Assembly (NCBI RefSeq): GCF_900108405.1
Contig: NZ_FNXG01000004.1
Coordinates: forward strand, 248,001-312,000
DNA: 64,000 nucleotides
DNA from: Paracoccus alkenifer
GTDB taxonomy: Bacteria; Pseudomonadota; Alphaproteobacteria; Rhodobacterales; Rhodobacteraceae
Reading direction: 5' to 3'
The notes below the pieces were generated by a model, which searched no databases, was not told the origin of the DNA, and worked only from the letters and a program-made list of their open reading frames with translations. A program made the translations under genes and the position numbers. Positions 53,534 to 62,108 of this stretch are shown here, piece after piece; within the stretch, counting starts at the first letter, position 1, and every line of letters begins with the position of its first letter.

Positions 53534-54025
53534 ATGAAACTGGAAGCCTTTTTTCCGTATCGGATCGCGGTCACGGCCGAGGCGTTCTCGCGCCAGCTGG
53601 TCGCCGTCTATGGCCGCACCCACGGGCTGTCGCGCGAGGAATGGCGGCTGCTGTTCCTGCTTGAGGACGCGGGCAAGCTCGATTCGCTTGAGCTGGCGCA
53701 GCGGACCTCGCTGGACAAGGTGCAGGTCAGCCGCGCCGCCACCCGGCTTGAGGCCAAGGGGCTGATCACCCGCGCGGTGCTGGGGTCGGACCGGCGGCTG
53801 CGCGACTATCGCATCACCCCCGAGGGCGAGGCCCTGTTCACCCGCGTCTTTGCCGAGGTCGAGGCCCGCGCGCAGGAAATCCTGGACGCGATGCCCCCCC
53901 ATGACCGCGAGGCCCTGACCCGCGGCATCGCCGCGCTCGACCGCGCCATCGCCGCCGTCACCCACCCCGAAACCGGCCACGGCACCAGCTTTCCCCGGCC
54001 GGGGGGCACTGGCACCGGAACCTGA
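53534..54025 (+). CDS. MarR-family regulator of the homogentisate operon
   Basis: 163-residue winged-helix regulator. The HTH at about 45-90 reads [20 protein letters not shown] and the wing [20 protein letters not shown] is characteristic of MarR. It lies 95 bp upstream of hmgA, and palindromes of GTTGC type cover the hmgA promoter, so it is a likely HmgR-type repressor responding to homogentisate. The start at 53534 was chosen on alignment with MarR N-termini; in-frame sequence further upstream has no domain. A related ATTGTTGCG half-site upstream of it hints at autoregulation. Confidence 0.85.
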   Translation: MKLEAFFPYRIAVTAEAFSRQLVAVYGRTHGLSREEWRLLFLLEDAGKLDSLELAQRTSLDKVQVSRAATRLEAKGLITRAVLGSDRRLRDYRITPEGEALFTRVFAEVEARAQEILDAMPPHDREALTRGIAALDRAIAAVTHPETGHGTSFPRPGGTGTGT

Positions 54026-54054
54026 ACCGCGGACCGAGCACCCCCACTCGGGCC

Positions 54055-54092
54055 TTGACATCGTTGCCGACGCAACGGCATATCGTTGCAAC
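54055..54092 (+). promoter_or_regulatory. hmgA promoter with two repressor-like palindromes
   Basis: TTGACA at 54055-54060 is a perfect -35 box. Just downstream are the inverted repeat CGTTGC (54062-54067) / GCAACG (54072-54077) with a 4-base spacer, and the perfect palindrome GTTGCAAC at 54085-54092. Both share the GTTGC half-site, overlap the expected -10 region and lie directly before the hmgA start at 54121, as expected for a MarR-family repressor. Confidence 0.65.
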
Positions 54093-54120
54093 AGAAATGA
54101 TCTGCTTCGGGGGAACCAGC

Positions 54121-55476
54121 ATGACCACCCATGAACTGCCGAAATCCATGGTGCGCGCCAGCGTCACCACCGGCACGGTCGCAGGATACATGCCGGGTTT
54201 CGGCAATGATTTCGAAACCGAGGCCCTGCCCGGCGCCCTGCCCCAGGGCATGAACTCGCCCCAGAAATGCAACTATGGGCTTTACGGCGAACAGCTTTCG
54301 GGCACCGCCTTTACCGCCAACCCGCCCGAGCGGACCTGGTGCTACCGCATCCGCCCGTCGGTCCGCCACTCGGCCCGCTATGACCGCATCGACGTGCCTT
54401 ACTGGAAATCGGCGCCGAACGTGCTGCCCGATATCACCTCGCTGGGGCAGTATCGCTGGGATCCGATCCCCCATTCGACCGAGCCGCTGACCTGGATCAC
54501 CGGGATGCGCACGATCACCACGGCCGGCGACGTAAATACGCAGGTCGGCATGGCCAGCCATGTCTATCTGGTGACCGAATCGATGGTGGACGACTATTTC
54601 TTTTCGGCCGACAGCGAGCTGCTGGTCGTGCCGCAAGAAGGCCGGCTGCGCTTTGCGACCGAACTGGGCATCATCGACCTTGAGCCCAAGGAAATCGCCG
54701 TCATCCCGCGCGGCCTCGTCTATCGGGTCGAGGTGCTTGAGGGCCCGGCGCGCGGCTTCGTCTGCGAAAACTACGGCCAGAAATTCGAGCTGCCCGGCCG
54801 CGGCCCGATCGGCGCCAACTGCATGGCCAACCCGCGCGACTTCAAGGCCCCCGTCGCCGCGTTCGAGGACCGCGAGGTGCCCTCGACCGTCACCGTGAAA
54901 TGGTGCGGCCAGTTCCACCGCACCAATATCGACCAGTCCCCGCTGGACGTGGTGGCATGGCACGGCAACTACGCGCCGTTCAAATACGACCTGCGCAGCT
55001 ATTGCCCGGTCGGCGCGATCCTGTTCGACCATCCCGACCCGTCGATCTTTACCGTGCTGACCGCGCCGTCGGGGGTGCCGGGGACCGCGAACATCGACTT
55101 TGTGCTGTTCCGCGAACGCTGGATGGTGATGGAAAACACCTTCCGCCCGCCGTGGTATCACAAGAACATCATGTCCGAGCTGATGGGCAACATCTACGGC
55201 CAGTATGACGCCAAACCGCAAGGTTTTGCGCCGGGCGGCATGAGCCTGCACAACATGATGCTGCCGCACGGGCCGGACCGCGAGGCGTTCGAAAATGCCT
55301 CGAACGCCGATCTCAAGCCCGAGAAATACGAAAACACCATGTCCTTCATGTTCGAGACCCGCTTTCCGCAGCAACTGACCGAGTATGCCGCGAAAGAGGC
55401 CCCGATGCAGGAAGAATACATCGACGTGTGGAACCAGCTCGAAAAGAAATTCGACGGCACCCCCGGCGTCAAGTGA
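54121..55476 (+). CDS. hmgA: Homogentisate 1,2-dioxygenase
   Basis: 451-residue Fe(II) ring-cleavage enzyme converting homogentisate to maleylacetoacetate. Family motifs: [47 protein letters not shown], and the iron-binding [16 protein letters not shown] (His and Glu) followed by [15 protein letters not shown] (His). Length matches the family. The ATG at 54121 follows GGGGGAACC. First gene of hmgA-fahA-maiA, under the palindromic promoter. Confidence 0.97.
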   Translation: MTTHELPKSMVRASVTTGTVAGYMPGFGNDFETEALPGALPQGMNSPQKCNYGLYGEQLSGTAFTANPPERTWCYRIRPSVRHSARYDRIDVPYWKSAPNVLPDITSLGQYRWDPIPHSTEPLTWITGMRTITTAGDVNTQVGMASHVYLVTESMVDDYFFSADSELLVVPQEGRLRFATELGIIDLEPKEIAVIPRGLVYRVEVLEGPARGFVCENYGQKFELPGRGPIGANCMANPRDFKAPVAAFEDREVPSTVTVKWCGQFHRTNIDQSPLDVVAWHGNYAPFKYDLRSYCPVGAILFDHPDPSIFTVLTAPSGVPGTANIDFVLFRERWMVMENTFRPPWYHKNIMSELMGNIYGQYDAKPQGFAPGGMSLHNMMLPHGPDREAFENASNADLKPEKYENTMSFMFETRFPQQLTEYAAKEAPMQEEYIDVWNQLEKKFDGTPGVK

Positions 55477-55567
55477 CCGCGCGCCGGGGCTGAGCGCCCG
55501 TCTTTCCCATCATTTTTCCTCTGCGCCCGCCCGGGCGCCGAGGTCATTTCATACGCGAGGACCGACC

Positions 55568-56776
55568 ATGGCTGCGACGCTGAAAAGCCGGGTGGCATCC
55601 GCCAATGCGGCGGGCTGCGAATTTCCCATCCAGAACCTGCCTTACGGGGTGTTTTCCGTGGACGGCGGCGCGCGCCGCTGCGGGGTCGCCATCGGCGACA
55701 TGATCCTGGACCTGGCCGCCTGCGAAGGCAGCGGGCTGATCGACGCGCGCGGCACGTTTTCGCGCCCCCAGCTGAATGACTTCATCGCCCTCGGCCGCGA
55801 GGTCTGGACCGCCACCCGCGCCCGGCTGACCGAGCTTTTGTCCGAAGCCGCGACCGAACCGCTGCCGCTGGTTCCCATGGCCGAGGCCACGCTGCACCTG
55901 CCGATCCGGGTGACCGAATTCACCGATTTCTATGCGTCCAAGAACCACGCGTTCAACGTGGGCGTGCTGTTTCGCGGCCCGGAAAACGCGCTGCCGGCGC
56001 AGTGGACGCATATGCCCATCGGCTATAATGGCCGCGCCTCGTCGGTGGTGGTGACCGGCACGCCGATCCGCCGTCCCATGGGGCAGGTGCGCGGCGAATC
56101 CGGCCCCGAATGGACCGCCTGCCGTCGGCTGGATCTGGAACTGGAACTGGGCGCCATCGTCGGTGCCGACAGCACCATGGGCCAGCGGGTCAGCGTCGAG
56201 CAGGCCGAGCAGATGATCTTTGGCTATGTGCTGCTGAACGACTGGTCGGCGCGCGACATCCAGGCGTGGGAATACCAGCCGCTGGGTCCGTTCCAGGCCA
56301 AGGCGTTGGGGACCACCATCGGCGCATGGATCGTGACCACCGACGCGCTGGAACCATTTCGCAGCCAAGGCGCGCCCCGCGACAACGACATCCTGCCCTA
56401 TCTGCACGAAACCCGCCCCGGGTTTTACGACCTGACCGTCGGCTGGACGATGAACGGGCAGCAGATGGCCCGCACCAATTACAACGTGATGTATTGGTCC
56501 AGCGCGCAGCAACTGGCGCATCACACCGAATCGGGCTGCCCGATGCGGGTGGGCGACCTGCTGGGCACCGGCACGATTTCCGGCCCCGCCCCCGACCAGA
56601 CCGGCGCGCTGCTGGAAATGACCCAGGGCGGCAAGACCCCGGTGACGGTGAACGGACAGGCCCGCACCTTCATCGAGGACGGCGACGAGATCGGGCTTTA
56701 CGCCCATGCCGACGGCCCGGGCTATCGCATCGGCTTTGGCCCCTGCGCGGGTCGGGTCGTGCCGGCGGCGGAATGA
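55568..56776 (+). CDS. fahA: Fumarylacetoacetase
   Basis: 402-residue hydrolase splitting fumarylacetoacetate to fumarate and acetoacetate. The N-terminal SH3-like domain (about 1-110: FPIQNLPYGVFSVDGGARRC) is followed by the catalytic FAH domain with TDFYASKNHAFNVGVLFRGP (catalytic His), LDLELELGAIVG (metal-binding Glu residues) and LLNDWSARDIQAWEYQPLGP (metal Asp, substrate region). The ATG at 55568 has AGGACC upstream. The stop overlaps the maiA start. Confidence 0.96.
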   Translation: MAATLKSRVASANAAGCEFPIQNLPYGVFSVDGGARRCGVAIGDMILDLAACEGSGLIDARGTFSRPQLNDFIALGREVWTATRARLTELLSEAATEPLPLVPMAEATLHLPIRVTEFTDFYASKNHAFNVGVLFRGPENALPAQWTHMPIGYNGRASSVVVTGTPIRRPMGQVRGESGPEWTACRRLDLELELGAIVGADSTMGQRVSVEQAEQMIFGYVLLNDWSARDIQAWEYQPLGPFQAKALGTTIGAWIVTTDALEPFRSQGAPRDNDILPYLHETRPGFYDLTVGWTMNGQQMARTNYNVMYWSSAQQLAHHTESGCPMRVGDLLGTGTISGPAPDQTGALLEMTQGGKTPVTVNGQARTFIEDGDEIGLYAHADGPGYRIGFGPCAGRVVPAAE

Positions 56777-57450
56777 TCATGGCGGCGACCGAAACCGGGG
56801 GCGCGCGGGTGGTCCTGCACGACTATTGGCGGTCGTCCGCCGCCTATCGGGTGCGGATCGCGCTGGCGCTGAAATCCGTCGCTTATCAGCGGGTGGTGGT
56901 CGATCTGGTGGCGGGCGACCAGCGGGCGCCGGCGCATCTGGCGCTGAACCCGCAAGGGCTGGTGCCCGCGCTGGAAATCGACGGGCTGGTGCTGACGCAA
57001 TCGCTGGCGATCCTTGCCTATCTGGACGAAACCCGCCCCGACCCCGCGCTATTGCCGGCCGATGCTGCCGCCCGCGCAAGGGTGCGCGCCATCGCACTGG
57101 CCATCGCCTGCGAGGTGCACCCGGTGTCGAACCTGTCGGTGCTGGCGCGTATCGAGGCGCTGGCCGGCGCGGATGCCCGCAGCGAATGGAACCGCGACAA
57201 TATCAGCCGCGGGCTGGCAGCGGTCGAGCGGCTGCTGGACCACCCCGGCTTTACCGGACGTTTCTGCCACGGCGACCGGCCGGGGCTGGCGGATTGCACG
57301 CTGATTCCGCAGCTTTACAACGCCAGCCGCTGGGGCGTGGGCTTTGACCACCTGCCCCGCATCAGCGCGGTGGCGCGGGCCTGCGCGGCGCATCCGGCAT
57401 TCCTTGCCGCCCACCCCGAGGCCGTGGCACCACGCGCGCCCGCCGCCTGA
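56773..57450 (+). CDS. maiA: Maleylacetoacetate isomerase (zeta-class GST)
   Basis: 225-residue glutathione-dependent isomerase turning maleylacetoacetate into fumarylacetoacetate. The N-terminal thioredoxin-like domain has the zeta signature position SSAAYRVRIALALK (SSA where many family members have SSC), then NPQGLVPALEIDG and LTQSLAILAYLDE. The C-terminal helical domain has CHGDRPGLADCTLIPQLYNA. The ATG at 56773 overlaps the fahA stop by ATGA; an ATG two codons later is also possible. It ends 23 bp before a strong terminator hairpin. Confidence 0.92.
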   Translation: MIMAATETGGARVVLHDYWRSSAAYRVRIALALKSVAYQRVVVDLVAGDQRAPAHLALNPQGLVPALEIDGLVLTQSLAILAYLDETRPDPALLPADAAARARVRAIALAIACEVHPVSNLSVLARIEALAGADARSEWNRDNISRGLAAVERLLDHPGFTGRFCHGDRPGLADCTLIPQLYNASRWGVGFDHLPRISAVARACAAHPAFLAAHPEAVAPRAPAA

Positions 57451-57472
57451 ACCGACCACCCCGTTTGCCACG

Positions 57473-57505
57473 AAAAAGGCCCGGAGGATCGCTCCGGGCC
57501 TTTTT
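57473..57505. terminator. Bidirectional rho-independent terminator
   Basis: Perfect 14-bp inverted repeat: AAAAAGGCCCGGAG at 57473-57486 and CTCCGGGCCTTTTT at 57492-57505, loop GATCG. The T run on each strand makes it a textbook terminator for both the plus-strand hmg operon and the minus-strand operon that ends with the FAD dehydrogenase at 57522. Confidence 0.92.
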
Positions 57506-57521
57506 GCTGTTGGCACGCCGC

Positions 57522-59237
57522 TCAGCCCTTGCCGGCCGCCACCTGCCCGATGACATAGCCGAATGTCAGCGCCGGCCCCAGCGTGATCCCCGGCCCCGGA
57601 TAGGCCCCCGACATGATCGAGTTGATGTCGTTGCCGCAGGCGTAAAGCCCCTCGATCACCCGGCCCTTGCGGTCCTTGACCTCGCCCCGCCCGGTCACGT
57701 CCAGCCCCATCGAGGTGCCGATGTCGCCCGGAAAGATCTCGACGGCGTAGAACGGCCCTTCAAGCGGGCGCAGGCAGGGGTTCGGGGCGTTTTCCGCGTC
57801 CCCCAGATACCGCTGATAGGTGGTCGAGCCCTTGCCGAACTCGGGGTCTTCGCCCCGCGCCGCCGCCGCGTTGAAACTGGCGACGCTGCGTTCCAGTCCC
57901 TGCGGGTCGATGCCGCACTGGCTGGCCAGCTCGGCCAGTGTCGCGGCGCGTTTCAGATAGCCGCTGGCGATGTGCTTGCCGATCCGCGCCGGGAACGCGT
58001 GCGCCGCGCCCAAGCCATAGCGGCGCACCGCCCGGTGATCCGCGATCAGCCAACCCGAGCGCTGCCCCTCGGCCAGCAGCCGGGCAATCAGCCCCTGCAC
58101 GAAATCATGGTAGCTGGCGGATTCGTTGACGAATCGCCGCCCGTGATGATCGACGGCGATCACCCCCGGCTTGGCGCGGTCAAGGAACAGATGCGGGAAC
58201 GGCCGTTTCGTCCCGTCCGGGTTCGGCAGCAGCGACACCGGCGTCCAGAACCCGCCGTTGCTGTTGCTTTCGACGAACCCCGCCCCGATGGCCTGCGCCG
58301 CCGCGATGGCGCCGCCGGTCCCCGCGACCGGAGACATGGAATAATGCGGCAGCCCGCGTTTCACGTGGTCAAAGGTCTCGCGCCGGCGGGCGGCATCGTG
58401 GGGATAGCCGCCGGCGGCCAGCACCACCCCGTGGGTGGCGGTAATGCGGCGCACGCCCTTGGGGCTGTTGACCTCGGCCCCCGTCACGCGGCCGCTGTCG
58501 TCGCGGATCAGCGCCAGCAGCTCATGCCCGGTGCAAAGCGGAATGTTCAGCGCAAACACCGTCTCGGCCAGCCGGCCCGACACGGCGGCGCCCATCACCA
58601 GCCTTGTGTTGCGGCCGCGCATCACCCGGTCCAACGCGTATTTCGCCACGGTTTTCGTCGCATAAAGCGCCGATGTCACCGAACGCCCCATGCGCAGGAA
58701 ATGATAGATGTCGGGACGGCCCAGAGGCATCCCGCCAAGGATGGTGAAATCGGGAAAAGGGGGGCGCATCCGGCCCAGTTCGGCCCCCAGCCGGCGGCCG
58801 TCATAGTCCAGCGCATCCAGCGCCCGCCCGCCCTCGGTCGCGCCCTCGGCATCGGGGTGATAGTCGGGCGAGACCGCACGATGCGACAGCTTCAGCGCGG
58901 TCTGGTCGTTGAAAAACCCGATGGCCTCGGGGCCCTTGTCCAGAAACGCATCGACCAGTTCCGCGTTGAACAGGTTGCCGGTTTCGCCCTGGATATAGCG
59001 GCGCGCGGCATCGCGGCTGTCGGTCATGCCGGCGGCAGCGGCGATGGGGTTGCAGGGCACCCAGATCGCGCCGCCCGACACGGCGGTCGAGCCGCCGAAC
59101 AGGTCGGATTTCTCGATGATGACCGGGTTCAGCCCGTGGTGGCGGGCCGAGATGGCGGCGGCCATGCCGGCCGCCCCCGATCCGATCACCAGCAGGTCGC
59201 AGCTGTCCGGCAGCTCGGGTGTGTCAGGCCGGCGCAT
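57522..59237 (-). CDS. FAD-binding dehydrogenase (KstD / fumarate-reductase flavoprotein family)
   Basis: 571-residue flavoprotein. CDLLVIGSGAAGMAAAISAR and LFGGSTAVSGGAIWVPCN are the FAD-binding N-terminus; GVVLAAGGYPHD and the end LYACGNDINSIMSGAYPGPG followed by LTFGYVIGQVAAG are the matching C-terminal signatures of 3-ketosteroid-delta1-dehydrogenase-like enzymes. It would introduce or remove a C=C next to a carbonyl. The true substrate is unknown; nothing in the window says steroid. It overlaps the upstream SDR gene by 14 bp and is the last gene of the operon. Confidence 0.87.
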   Translation of the reverse strand: MRRPDTPELPDSCDLLVIGSGAAGMAAAISARHHGLNPVIIEKSDLFGGSTAVSGGAIWVPCNPIAAAAGMTDSRDAARRYIQGETGNLFNAELVDAFLDKGPEAIGFFNDQTALKLSHRAVSPDYHPDAEGATEGGRALDALDYDGRRLGAELGRMRPPFPDFTILGGMPLGRPDIYHFLRMGRSVTSALYATKTVAKYALDRVMRGRNTRLVMGAAVSGRLAETVFALNIPLCTGHELLALIRDDSGRVTGAEVNSPKGVRRITATHGVVLAAGGYPHDAARRRETFDHVKRGLPHYSMSPVAGTGGAIAAAQAIGAGFVESNSNGGFWTPVSLLPNPDGTKRPFPHLFLDRAKPGVIAVDHHGRRFVNESASYHDFVQGLIARLLAEGQRSGWLIADHRAVRRYGLGAAHAFPARIGKHIASGYLKRAATLAELASQCGIDPQGLERSVASFNAAAARGEDPEFGKGSTTYQRYLGDAENAPNPCLRPLEGPFYAVEIFPGDIGTSMGLDVTGRGEVKDRKGRVIEGLYACGNDINSIMSGAYPGPGITLGPALTFGYVIGQVAAGKG

Positions 59238-60012
59238 GGATCGTCTCTTCTCGCGGATAGCGGCCCATCGCCCAGCCCCCATCCACCGCCAGCACCTGCC
59301 CGGTGACAAAGGACGCTTCGTCCGAGGCAAGGAAACGCACGGCCCGCGCCACGTCCTCGGGCAGTCCGGCGCGGCGCAGGGGTGCGCCGTCGATCATCTG
59401 GTGGCGGCGCCAGGCTTCGGTGCGGATACGCTCGGCCGTCAGCGGCGTTTCGATCAGCCCCGGCGCCACCGCGTTGACGCGGATGCCGTTCGGGCCGAAA
59501 TCATTGGCCATCTGCCGGGTCAGCCCGATCACCGCCGCCTTTGACGCCGAATAGCCGCAGGAATTCTGCGCCCCGATCAGCCCAAAGATCGAGGCGGTGT
59601 TGATGATCGCCCCGCCGCCGCTGCGCATCATCCGTTCCACCGCCCAGCGCGACAGCCGGAACAGCCCCAGCACGTTGATTTCGTAATAGCGGGTGAAATC
59701 CTCGTCCGAGGTGTCCAGCGCATGGGCGCCGCGGGCAACGCCGGCGTTGTTGACCAGAATATCCAGCGACAGGCCGGCCGCGTCGATGGCCGCCCCGATC
59801 TGGTCGGGCAGCGCCGGGTCGGTCACATCGCCCTGCACCGCGGTCACATTCGGGCTGGCGGCCAGCGCGGTGATGCCGTCCGCCTCGCGGTCCACGGCGA
59901 CCACATGGGCGCCGGCGGCCAGCAGCGCCTGCGCAATCGCGGCGCCGATCCCCTGCCCCGCGCCGGTGACGACGGCGGTGCGGCCGGCAAGGGTGGTTGG
60001 TTCCAGTGTCAT
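59224..60012 (-). CDS. SDR family oxidoreductase (first of two)
   Basis: 262-residue classical SDR. AVVTGAGQGIGAAIAQALLA (TGxxxGIG), DILVNNAGVARG (NNAG), active-site Ser in IINTASIFGLIG, CGYSASKAAVIGLT (YxxxK) and VNAVAPGLIETPLT; the end ASFVTGQVLAVDGGWAM is typical of the FabG-like group. Likely an alcohol dehydrogenase of the same pathway as its neighbours. The start lies 10 bp after the stop of the second SDR. Confidence 0.9.
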   Translation of the reverse strand: MTLEPTTLAGRTAVVTGAGQGIGAAIAQALLAAGAHVVAVDREADGITALAASPNVTAVQGDVTDPALPDQIGAAIDAAGLSLDILVNNAGVARGAHALDTSDEDFTRYYEINVLGLFRLSRWAVERMMRSGGGAIINTASIFGLIGAQNSCGYSASKAAVIGLTRQMANDFGPNGIRVNAVAPGLIETPLTAERIRTEAWRRHQMIDGAPLRRAGLPEDVARAVRFLASDEASFVTGQVLAVDGGWAMGRYPREETIHAPA

Positions 60013-60022
60013 CCTGCTCTCC

Positions 60023-60754
60023 TCAAAAAGCGGCGGTGCCGCCGACCGAGCGGCCGCCGTCAACGATCAGCACCTGTCCGGTGACGAATTCGGCGCGCGG
60101 GTCGGCAAAGAATGCGACGGCATGGGCGATATGTTCGGGGGCACCCAGCTTGCCGGTGGGTTGCTGGACGCGCAGACCTTCAAGCCCTTCGGCGCGTTCC
60201 AGCAGCATGTCGGTGGCGATCACGCCGGGCGCCACCGCGTTGACGGTGATCTGCCGGGCCGCTAGTTCCAGCGCCAGCGCCTTGGTGAATCCGGCCACCC
60301 CGGCCTTGGAGGCCACATAATGCGCATAGTTGCGCGCACCAAACGCCGCGCGCGAGGCCAGGTTCACGATGCGCCCGCCCTCGGGCAGCACCCGCGCCGC
60401 CTGCTGGCACAGGGTGAACATGGCGACCAGATTGACCTCATACATGACGCGGAAATCATCCGGCGTCAGCTCGTCGAAATCGCGGGTGTTGAAGATGCCG
60501 GCGTTGTTGACCAGCACCGCCAGATTTTCCGCCCCGTCGATCAGCCGCTGGGTCGCGGCGGGGTCGGTGATGTCCAGCACCTCGGCGCGGGCGGACAGCC
60601 CGGCCTCGGTCAGCTGGCGCACGGTCTCGGCCGCGCCGTCAGCCGAGCGGTCGGCGACGATCACGGCATGGCCGTCTTCGGCCAGCCGCCGGGCGATGGC
60701 CCGCCCGATACCCGAACCGGCGCCCGTGACGATGGCGGATTTCACGATGGACAT
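60023..60754 (-). CDS. SDR family oxidoreductase (second of two)
   Basis: 243-residue classical SDR. AIVTGAGSGIGRAIARRLAE, LVNNAGIFNTRDF, IVNLASRAAFGARNYAHYVA with SKAGVAGF (YxxxK) and VNAVAPGVIATDML; the end EFVTGQVLIVDGGRSVGG. It is related to but clearly distinct from the neighbouring SDR, so it probably acts at a different step. It follows the first binding-protein gene after 105 bp containing a hairpin. Confidence 0.9.
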   Translation of the reverse strand: MSIVKSAIVTGAGSGIGRAIARRLAEDGHAVIVADRSADGAAETVRQLTEAGLSARAEVLDITDPAATQRLIDGAENLAVLVNNAGIFNTRDFDELTPDDFRVMYEVNLVAMFTLCQQAARVLPEGGRIVNLASRAAFGARNYAHYVASKAGVAGFTKALALELAARQITVNAVAPGVIATDMLLERAEGLEGLRVQQPTGKLGAPEHIAHAVAFFADPRAEFVTGQVLIVDGGRSVGGTAAF

Positions 60755-60822
60755 TGAAAGTTACCTCAGCTTGCGAACGCGTTCCGCCCGGCGCGGCAGA
60801 CCCGGGGGAACCGGGTCGGGAT

Positions 60823-60849
60823 GCCCGGGACGAAAGCGTCGTCCCGGGC
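60823..60849 (-). promoter_or_regulatory. Intergenic hairpin after the dctP gene at 60860-61981
   Basis: Perfect 10-bp stem GCCCGGGACG (60823-60832) with CGTCCCGGGC (60840-60849), 7-base loop, no T run on the transcribed strand. It lies between the binding-protein stop and the next gene. Confidence 0.55.
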
Positions 60850-60859
60850 CTGTTGCAGG

Positions 60860-61981
60860 TCACAGCGCGTGGCTGTTTTCGTCGATCTTTGCAAAGATCT
60901 CGGCGTGGATCAGTTCGGCCACGGCATCGACGTCAGAGCGGTCGATACCGGCCAGCAGGTCGATCCACTTCTGCTCAAGCTCTTGGTATTGCTTGGCGAT
61001 ATCCGAGGGGTCGGCGACGTTATAGGTCGTCTGCGTGAACTCGGGATAGGTGGCCGCGACGGTCTGGCGGAACGATTCCAGCGTGTCGAGCAGCGACTGC
61101 TGCGGCTCGTTGACCTTGGTGCCGGTGGCCTCGGCCTGATCCAGCGCCTTGTCGGCTGCGGTTTCATAGCCGATCTGCTGGGTCGCGATGCCGCGAGCCG
61201 TCACGTCAAGGATCTGGCGGCGCGCCTCGGGGCCGATGTCGTTCCAGAAATCCTTGTTGTATACGTAGCTTACGCCCATGCCGGTTCCCAGACCGATCTT
61301 CGTGACCGAGCGGATCACCTCGCCCAGCCGGGGGCCGGTCACCAGATTCGTCGATTCGATCAGCGCGCAGTCAAGCGAGCCGCGCTCAAGCCCCGAATAG
61401 ACGTCATTGATCGGCACGGACACCGGCACCCCGCCCAGCGCACCGGCGAATTCGTTCTGCGCGCGCCCGTTGGTGCGGAATTTCGTGCCGCGCGCGTCCT
61501 CGGCGCTGACGACATCCTTCATGCAGGCGAACAGATAGATCGGGGTCGAATAGCCGCCAAGGGCCACGGTGTTGTGCTGGGCGTATTCGTCGATGAAACG
61601 CTGATCGAACATCAGCAGCTCGGTGAACGCCAGCGAGATCGCCATCGGATCGCGCGCCAGAAACGCCAGATCGTTCATCAGCCCCGACAGCGGCAGTTCC
61701 GACGGCGTATAGGATGCCGCAACCAGCCCGATCTGGGCCACGCCGTCACCCACGCCGCTAAGCGTCGTCAGCGGCGGCAGCAGCGAGGCCGAGGTGTGCA
61801 GCTCAAAGTCCACCTTGCCGCCGGTCGCGGTCTTGATGTCCTCAAGATACGGCACATAGGCGTCCTTGGTCAGGATATGGCCCGGGTCGAGCCAGGTCGA
61901 GGCAAGATAGGTGTCGGCCTGCGTTGCCGTTGCAAAGGCAACAATCGAGGCAAAGGACAGCAAATACTTTTTCAAGTTCAT
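60860..61981 (-). CDS. dctP: TRAP transporter substrate-binding protein (paralogue 1)
   Basis: 373-residue periplasmic binding protein. A signal peptide beginning MNLKKYLLSFASIVAFATAT is cut near TQA-DT. The mature part starts TYLASTWLDPGHILTKDAYV; the ligand Arg region is ARGTKFRTNGRAQNEF; SYVYNKDFWNDIGPEARRQI is a conserved C-terminal-lobe stretch. It is a close paralogue of the next gene upstream, colinear along its length. The start at 61981 was chosen on the signal peptide. Ligand unknown; an organic acid is expected for the DctP class. Confidence 0.9.
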   Translation of the reverse strand: MNLKKYLLSFASIVAFATATQADTYLASTWLDPGHILTKDAYVPYLEDIKTATGGKVDFELHTSASLLPPLTTLSGVGDGVAQIGLVAASYTPSELPLSGLMNDLAFLARDPMAISLAFTELLMFDQRFIDEYAQHNTVALGGYSTPIYLFACMKDVVSAEDARGTKFRTNGRAQNEFAGALGGVPVSVPINDVYSGLERGSLDCALIESTNLVTGPRLGEVIRSVTKIGLGTGMGVSYVYNKDFWNDIGPEARRQILDVTARGIATQQIGYETAADKALDQAEATGTKVNEPQQSLLDTLESFRQTVAATYPEFTQTTYNVADPSDIAKQYQELEQKWIDLLAGIDRSDVDAVAELIHAEIFAKIDENSHAL

Positions 61982-62056
61982 ACTCCGTAACCAGATTGGG
62001 GCGAGCATCGCCGGGGGCGCTTGTGTCGCGTCACGCCCGGCTGCCGGGTGGGGTGC

Positions 62057-62097
62057 TGTCCGGGGCGCGCGGGGTCGCCGCGCGCGCGCGCCCCGGA
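62057..62097 (-). promoter_or_regulatory. Long intergenic hairpin between the two dctP paralogues
   Basis: Perfect 15-bp stem, TGTCCGGGGCGCGCG at 62057-62071 with CGCGCGCCCCGGACA at 62083-62097, 11-base loop, starting 12 bases after the stop of the upstream binding-protein gene on the minus strand. No T run, so an mRNA-stabilising or attenuating hairpin is more likely than a full terminator. Confidence 0.65.
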
Positions 62098-62108
62098 CAC
62101 GCCAAGGC

